A stretch of DNA of 64,000 nucleotides from Marasmius tenuissimus (Eukaryota; Basidiomycota; Agaricomycetes; Agaricales; Marasmiaceae). The notes beneath the pieces are model-generated. The model ran no database searches and was not told the origin of the DNA. It was given only the letters and a program-made list of their open reading frames with translations. A program made the translations under genes and the position numbers. The stretch is from positions 682,001 through 746,000 of the forward strand of contig JAQOTA010000069.1 of the NCBI GenBank assembly GCA_029532415.1. The letters are read 5' to 3'. Below are positions 58,044 to 64,000 of the stretch, piece by piece (within the stretch, counting starts at the first letter, position 1; each line of letters starts with the position of its first letter).

Positions 58044-59367
58044 TGTATGATATCATTTCCCTTTGCCCGATCTTACTCATGTAGCTCCATAACCCTTTAC
58101 CTCTGTGATCATACTTGCTCCTACATACATCATGCACAGTTGGACCTACATCATGTGTAGTATATTCCTCTCTGTTCTCTTATATTCTCTACCTACTTCC
58201 ATACAGTATATAAACTATCTACCAAATCCCATACTACCTCAGCGGTTTGTTAACCCACTGAGGTCTTCTACATTTCTCTTCACTTGCCCCACTCTGAGCT
58301 CTTTCTCTGTGCTGTATTGCGACTGATACAGTGTACTGAACCAGCTGATTTGGTACTTGTGGATGGCGACTGGGATTTGGATTGTCAAAACTGAACGGGA
58401 CTGGGTACATGGTTTATAGCTTTTTCACCTCAGACCACTCAATTGGTTGGATGTGCTGGATAATGTCTGGTCACATAGGATGAAATACAGTATCAGTATC
58501 CTCATCAATAACAATTCCTTGTTCATCAATATATGAGAAACTAGTCTGTTGTAAGTCTCCCTCCTACATCACATGCAGAACATACCAACAGTGAAGCTCA
58601 GAATGGTAATTCTGGAGTAGGGATTCTGTAGCATTATGCTGGTGGGACTTTGTTGAAGCTGTATTGCATGAACAGCTTACTTGAACATTGGATCTTGAGA
58701 CTAGTGTTGCCAGTGGCTTGGCTCTAGCCACAGCTTGAGCAGTTCAGAGCTGGACCAGGTCAGAGCCACTCTGGTAAAACAGCTCACCAGCTGTTTCACT
58801 GGAGCGGCTTGAGGAACTGAGCTGATCCCTGTCAACAGCTCCCAGAGCTGGACTCAGAGAGCTGAATCCAGTCTGTGATAGCAGTGATTGCGTGTGCAGC
58901 TGCTTTGACATCTCCTCCTACATCTCCAGGAGAATTACTAGGCTCAAGAAGAGGGACCCAACTGCCAGCTTGGGTGATCTTCGTCCTGTGGCATGGGTGT
59001 TTGTTCTCGGGGGCTAGCAACCAAGGCAAATCTGCAGCTGCTCATAGATTGGGCATGCCACAGGGCAGGGACATTTGATAGGTATCTGTCCCGAACATTG
59101 GATACAAATCCCTCTCCAGCATTAGCTCCAAGAAGGGGATTGTCAAATTCAGGTTGTGGATGAGGGGTGCTTGCGTGGGTTGGGAGACGAGATTGCACCC
59201 TGCCCCGCCCCTGGTGGCAATCAGGCAGTGACATATAGATATTTGGGTTTTGTTGGTGCTTTCTGATAGTTCAGATTCGATCTGTGTAGTGTAGAACATT
59301 TTTCGGGCTACAAAAGCTAGAGGTTCTCATGGGTAGATGATGGAGGCACCTGAGAAAGAAGTGTTGC
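58044..59367. other. Repeat-derived region including a self-complementary tract
   Basis: 58,700-58,870 is rich in AGCTG/CAGCT and CTTGAGCAGTTCAGAGCTGG-type motifs in both orientations and can fold on itself. Part of it resembles 43,830-43,905. The region right of about 58,870 may be the decayed upstream part of the LINE fragment that follows. No intact gene is seen. Confidence 0.4.
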
Positions 59368-59709
59368 ATGGCCGCAGGCCCTCTACAACCATCTTACCTC
59401 AAGGAAGGAACATGGTTAAAGCTGGCCGCAGGGTCGCTTTCATTAACCACCAGAATGACCAGGGGCATTCTGGGGCATGCACCACTTGGAGAGTACTACC
59501 AGTGGTTTGATATTCAGGCAGAACTAGCCTGTTTGTGCGGTGTGGAACCAGGGACCAGGGTGCATGTACTTTACAGATGTGCAGAATTTAAACACGGAGT
59601 CTCGCTAAGTCACCTTCCAGGCCTGATGGTGTATTTGAAAGTAAACCCCAGGGTGTTTGCCTTCCCCTCTCAAGCTGATGATGCGCTGGAGTTAGCTCTG
59701 GTGGCTTGA
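59368..59709 (+). pseudogene. LINE (non-LTR retrotransposon) 3'-terminal fragment
   Basis: A 113-codon frame contains TRMTRGILGHAPLGEYYQWF, a Cys cluster CLCG with VHVLYRC downstream, and NPRVFAFPS. This is the C-terminal zinc-binding tail found after the RNase H domain in fungal LINE ORF2 proteins. No reverse transcriptase is recognised upstream, so this is a 5'-truncated copy. Confidence 0.6.
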
Positions 59710-61319
59710 GAGGTTTCTCCACAGAGGCCATTCGTGACATGGGAAGTGTGGGCCATAACACATTGTGCTTAGGGAAAATGGTAGACTGATTGGTGGATAT
59801 CTCTAAAGACAAGAGTGTTGTGGAACTAAAAGCAAGAAGGGCTTCTGGACCATGACTGAGGTCTGAACTGTGATTGTCCACATTGGGGATCAAATTAGGA
59901 AACACAACTGTGCACAACCAATCTCCTCCCAGCTTCACCTGTCCCTATTATCCCAATGCGCAACACCTGCTTCATGTACTTGATCAATACTTTATACACA
60001 GGACAAATGTGAGGTCATGGCATGTTTTTCCAGTATTTCTGCATGCACATTTGTTGTCTATGTTGATGTCAGTTTCATCATCCCTCTTTGATACCAATGC
60101 ATGTTCTTTCATCCTTAGGTTCATGTTCATAATTATGCTCATGTTATTTTCATCAGGAAATGTTGTTTTTCAACTTGTTAATACAAGTGTTGATGTTGGT
60201 GGTTCTGGTTGTCTTAGGTGCAAGGGAGGCAAATTGACTTGTGACCCATTCTTGGTTTTGGCTGCAATTCCTCTACTCAAATGAGTGAGAGAAATCAGAT
60301 AAATTACCTGACACTGGTATTAGTACACAAAGATAGCCAACCTTTCAGGAAATTATTGGGACCAATCATGATTTGACATCATATTTGGAGACATTTCAGG
60401 TAGCGAATGTATTGTTTGGGCACCTGTTTTCACACTACTTGTAGCAATCCCGAGTCAATTGGGGGACATGATGAAGGGTACCCCTCTGTTTCTATAAGAA
60501 CAGTTTCTCCATAAACTCCAAATCTGTAACCTGGTACTACCTGGTGTTCCACATTGTTTCCAGATGTTTTCCCAGCATACCTATGATTTTTACCATTTGT
60601 TTTTCCATTTTTCCTCTTTTATCTTTGTTCTCAAGATGTCTCTACAGCTTGGTTCTGTCATAAATAATCATAGACACTGCTAGATAGTTCGCAGTCTGGT
60701 ACAGTCATGCTGAGTCCAACACAACTCCAAGTCAGGATCAGACTTATCTCTTTCACTTCTCTTTCAACAATCTGATCAGACATACTGACTGTAGTGTTCC
60801 TCCGAGCTTTATGGTTCAGAGATATATTTACATTCTTTTCTGTTTATCCAAATTCATCAGTTTCACATACATCACATTTATCTTTCATCTTTGATATCAT
60901 TGGACATATCTTTCTCTGATAATAATCTTTTCATTTATCTTGGACATCTTAGTTCTGAGTTTCATGACTCACTCTATCTTGATATTTACTCCATATCATG
61001 TTTTACATCTGATTTGGCAAAACTGAATCCACAACTACTTTGGTGATTGACTTGTATAAAAGCTAGCTAGTCTCTACCATGTCACTTCAGAATAGAAATC
61101 AACTTGATTACTGCTTTATTCCTTCTCCAACTCTTTCTCCAAATCACTCTATCTCTCTTTTTCTCTTTCTATCTCCAACTAAGTCAAGGAAAGATCAACA
61201 CAACGGAGTTGTTGGTGAAATCTTCAACTACTGTCCAACTGCCTGTCTGTCAGGAACACAGCAAGTGACTAGGAAGCCCCTCAGGCCACTGTCAAGGTCA
61301 AGGGAACAAGGAAGAATAG
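59710..61319. other. Repeat-like noncoding region
   Basis: No gene recognised. From about 60,443 (TGTAGCAATCCCGAGTCAAT) to the TATAAAAGC at about 61,055 and its pyrimidine-rich leader, the sequence looks like an LTR, but the opposite border was not found. Confidence 0.35.
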
Positions 61320-62324
61320 ATAGGCTGTGAGCAAGACATAGGCTACACAGTACATGCTGGAGACAAGCACTATGTGACAAAGTTGGCAGACTGAGGAACT
61401 ATCTACAGAGACCATGAATATATATGACAGAACCAAGCTGTACTATGATCATGGGAATGAAGGTAAAAGAGGATAGATGAAAGAACAATGATCAAGATCA
61501 AAGGAATGTTGTAGAAACAAGTGGAACATCAAAGAATAACTTGTACATCAGTATCAAGATGGAAACCATGTAGAATGATGAAGGACATCATGGGATGATC
61601 TATGGGAATGTAAGGGCAACTCTCCTAGAGGTGCTACAAGTCACACAAGTCTAGCAGAGGGAGATCTAAAGTCATATATATGTAATAGAAGAGGGAAAAT
61701 ACACAGAAAGCACACTTAGCAGAGGGAGATCCAAAGAGAAAAGTCTGAGGAATCCCTCTGCCCAGCTGCCCAGTATATATACTATCTTACATACCATATC
61801 CCAAAACTGGAAAGTCAAAGCAGACAAAAGCAGACACTGCTGCTCAAAATGAATTTAGCACAAGAACACATAAAGGTATCAACATAAAAATGATAGACAA
61901 TCAAGATAATAGGTCAACGATCAATGTCTAAACAGCATATAAAATCCTGGCATCAGAAAAGCCAGCAATAAACAAAATGAACGAAAGTGCTCAACTCGGT
62001 GAGATAAGAACAATGGGATAAAAGCAAATAATAAAGAGAATGAAAGGACAGTACTAACGGGTTGTAGGAGCAACAAAACAGAGTTGAATACGCCAAATTG
62101 AATGGTCAATGCTGTTAGTGAATCGGTGTACAGGGGAACAAGCTATGGCCCAAATGAGTGGATAACTATGCACCACCAGGCCCAAATAGCCCACAATAGC
62201 TTGTCCCCTTACAGGGAACCAAAGTGCGATGCTGGGAACATGTAACAAGGTGAAATGAAGGGAAAATCATGGAACAAAGACCTGGGACCAAGGAAAGGGA
62301 AAAACAGTAGGGTAATTCGTAACA
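61320..62324 (-). mobile_element. Gypsy-like LTR, inverted partner of 43,305-43,690
   Basis: On the minus strand it begins TGTTACGAATTACCC at 62,324. It shares ordered blocks with the left copy: CATGTTCCCAGCATCG, then, after about 560 bp of extra sequence, TTCATTCCCATGATCATAGT and CTGTCATATATATTCATGGT. No coding sequence. The 3' border is unclear. Confidence 0.5.
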
Positions 62325-62699
62325 CTGTCCCATTCCTGGACAACAAAACTCCGACTTGTCATTTTGACTCGTTGGACTTTGGCATCTCCACTCAGACTTA
62401 TGTCTGGGCTAGCTATCTGCACGCCCCCTAACACAGTCCTTCAACTGATATTACGGAATTATGTCCAGTCCTACTTTTCTGATGGTGCTACTGTCAAAGA
62501 TGTTATATGTCACAGATTCCTTGTGAACAAGAAGCTTGCTACCCAGGTGGAGGAATTTGGAAATGCTTGACTATCTGCAACTGGTATGTTGGTTTGGTTT
62601 GGTCTCAACATTTGTCAACTCTTTGTTAAAGTAGTTGATAAGGGCAAGACAGTTAAAGAGTCTCATAAGTGTGTTGTATCTTTTGTTTTTTCATTGTTG

Positions 62700-63445
62700 T
62701 TTTTTATGACTGATTGTTCTCTTGCAAACTACTAAGTCTTTCAAGGGGTCCAGGCGTCAAATAAACTCTACTGCCGGGCCAAGAATCTCCAACACTTATT
62801 ATTCATTCAGGAAATGCAAGATTTGGCTATCAAGTTATGCAGCTCAACCCACAGCTGTGAAAGCAACATTGCTGTGTTGTCAGCCAAGTTGGAGCAAGCT
62901 CTCACTAATATTGTGGTAAGTTTTCATGGTTTAATAATATTGGGTTTGGGGACTGGCATTTTTATTTCTTGCTGAGCATTGTTTGCATTACAAGTATTCC
63001 AACATTTCAGACATGGATGACTATGTCTTTGATGTTCTTGAGTCAGCCACAGATGCAATGGGAGAAGCTGCTGATGATCTTCAGGACTGTAAATTGTGTA
63101 TTCCCAAGAGTCTAGAGTTGGCATTTGAACTTAGAAAAGTTGAAATGGTCTTTGAACCATGTAACCCCAGTCTTGAAGAGATTATTGGTCCCACTGACCA
63201 GGTTGAAGAGATTATTGGGGAGTATGTTCATCAATTTCAGGTGATGAAGTTGTGATTAAAGACAAGTATGTCATTGATTATGCATTCTTGTCCTAACTTT
63301 GGCTTCTGTAGGTTGCTTCCCAAGGTACCATTTCAACTGTATCTTCAACTTCATACTACTACAACAGCAGTCGTCCTATGATTGTTGTTAGCAGTGATGA
63401 GGAGGAGATGGATGCTGATGAATTCCAATACCCCTCTATTCAGGT
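62700..63445 (+). pseudogene. Unrecognised multi-exon gene or gene fragment
   Basis: Three exon-like pieces with plausible splice sites. One carries EMQDLAIKLCSSTHSCESNI and LSAKLEQALTNIV before GTAAGT (62,920). One is MDDYVFDVLESATDAMGEAA through EEIIGEYVHQFQ (63,013-63,240). One is STTVSS-like, ending in an acidic SSDEEEMDADEFQYPSIQ before GTCAGC. It has a helical, acidic character. No domain was recognised, and it may belong to a repeat. Confidence 0.3.
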
Positions 63446-63708
63446 CAGCAATGAAGCCTAGCATGTATTGCTGTTCTGATTTGTTTGTTGTTTTTTATAT
63501 TATTGTTTTAGTGGTTTTAGTGGGTTATAGAATATGCCTGTTATGATTAAGAATAAGTTCCAGGTCCATTTCAATGCAAGGGTTGTGGTTCATGAACTGT
63601 AAAATACAGGCTCAAGGCTCTCTTCTCTTGTTTGTCTTGTTTATTCATGTAGACATTGAGATTGTCAAATGCCTTTTCGAAGGGTATTAGCCTTTAGTCT
63701 GTGGGATT

Positions 63709-63966
63709 TGTTGAGGCAGAGGTCCTGCCCACGCAGTGGCAGCATGGGACAGACTAGCTCACCTGGAGATAGGCTTAGAGGCAGCAACAAGAGTAATAAA
63801 AGTACTAGTATTGCATGTAGATACAGAGCTACTTATATACTATACAGGTGTGGCTGTAGCTACTATAACAGGAGTGACTAGGAATAGCATAGATCATAAT
63901 GAAACGATTGAAGCATAGATGCGGCCCGATACAACGGTCCATATATCCGGGAGTCCGGATTCAACA
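63709..63966 (-). mobile_element. 3' LTR of a Ty1/Copia element (element continues off the right edge)
   Basis: On the minus strand it runs from TGTTGAATCC (63,966) to GCCTCAACA (63,709), 258 bp, with TATA-like GTATATAAG inside. Immediately 5' on the same strand is the polypurine tract GAGGGGGAG (63,967-63,975). A polypurine tract before an LTR marks it as the 3' LTR, so the coding body lies beyond base 64,000 and is read leftward. The LTR is close in sequence to 41,789-42,047. Confidence 0.8.
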
Positions 63967-64000
63967 CTCCCCCTCGCTAAGTGCAGCACAAGTAGAGCAC

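Noticed and set aside
41789..63966. One very large continuous inverted repeat joining the Copia and Gypsy-like arms
   Set aside because: The sequence between the two LTRs on the left (42,048-43,304) does not match that on the right (62,325-63,708), so these are separate insertions.
1..64000. tRNA, rRNA or CRISPR features
   Set aside because: No convincing tRNA B-box with a matching cloverleaf, no rRNA segment and no CRISPR-type array was seen; the only short-period arrays are microsatellites and the minisatellite.

Overview
This is a nuclear genomic window from a filamentous basidiomycete, most likely an Agaricomycete. Genes are cut by many short GT-AG introns (about 50-80 bp). The recognisable proteins are fungal: eIF4A, eL31, mitochondrial ribosomal proteins mL54 and mS29, and HAP5. 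The accessory content is typical of mushroom genomes: NRPS-like adenylate-forming reductases, repeated microsomal-type epoxide hydrolases, tyrosine-recombinase, XPG-like and SAP-domain families, and Copia, Gypsy and LINE relics.

Layout. Bases 1-15,500 are a compact housekeeping block: a partial FAB1/PIKfyve-like gene (-), eIF4A (-), a possible RNA polymerase I factor with an Rrn9-like segment (+), mL54 (-) and eL31 (+) from one short divergent promoter, mS29/DAP3 (-), and a GCN4-like bZIP factor (-). A long disordered coiled-coil protein (15,552-18,883, -) closes the block. Bases 18,884-29,900 hold four intact head-to-tail epoxide hydrolase paralogs that share one 8-exon structure. Their flanks show that a larger block was copied. 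It carried the 5' end of the disordered gene, whose relic lies at about 23,851-24,042. A 937-bp hAT-type element with a perfect 8-bp target duplication later inserted into the copied spacer. HAP5/NF-YC (-) follows. Two convergent adenylate-forming reductases (A-PCP-R architecture) occupy 32,694-40,506. With the epoxide hydrolases they suggest a specialised-metabolism locus.

From 40,507 to the right edge the window is repeat-rich, more AT-rich and gene-poor. It holds a MITE-like element, a palindrome-ended element, a Copia LTR at each end in opposite orientation, an inverted pair of Gypsy-like LTR fragments, a Gypsy gag-protease relic, an RNase H fragment and a LINE 3' end. Embedded in it are a decayed Crypton-like tyrosine recombinase, an XPG/FEN1-like nuclease and a SAP-domain protein lying side by side. 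A Copia element on the minus strand enters at the right edge.

Exon structures were read by eye from splice consensus and reading frame. Family assignments rest on motif recognition, not searches.
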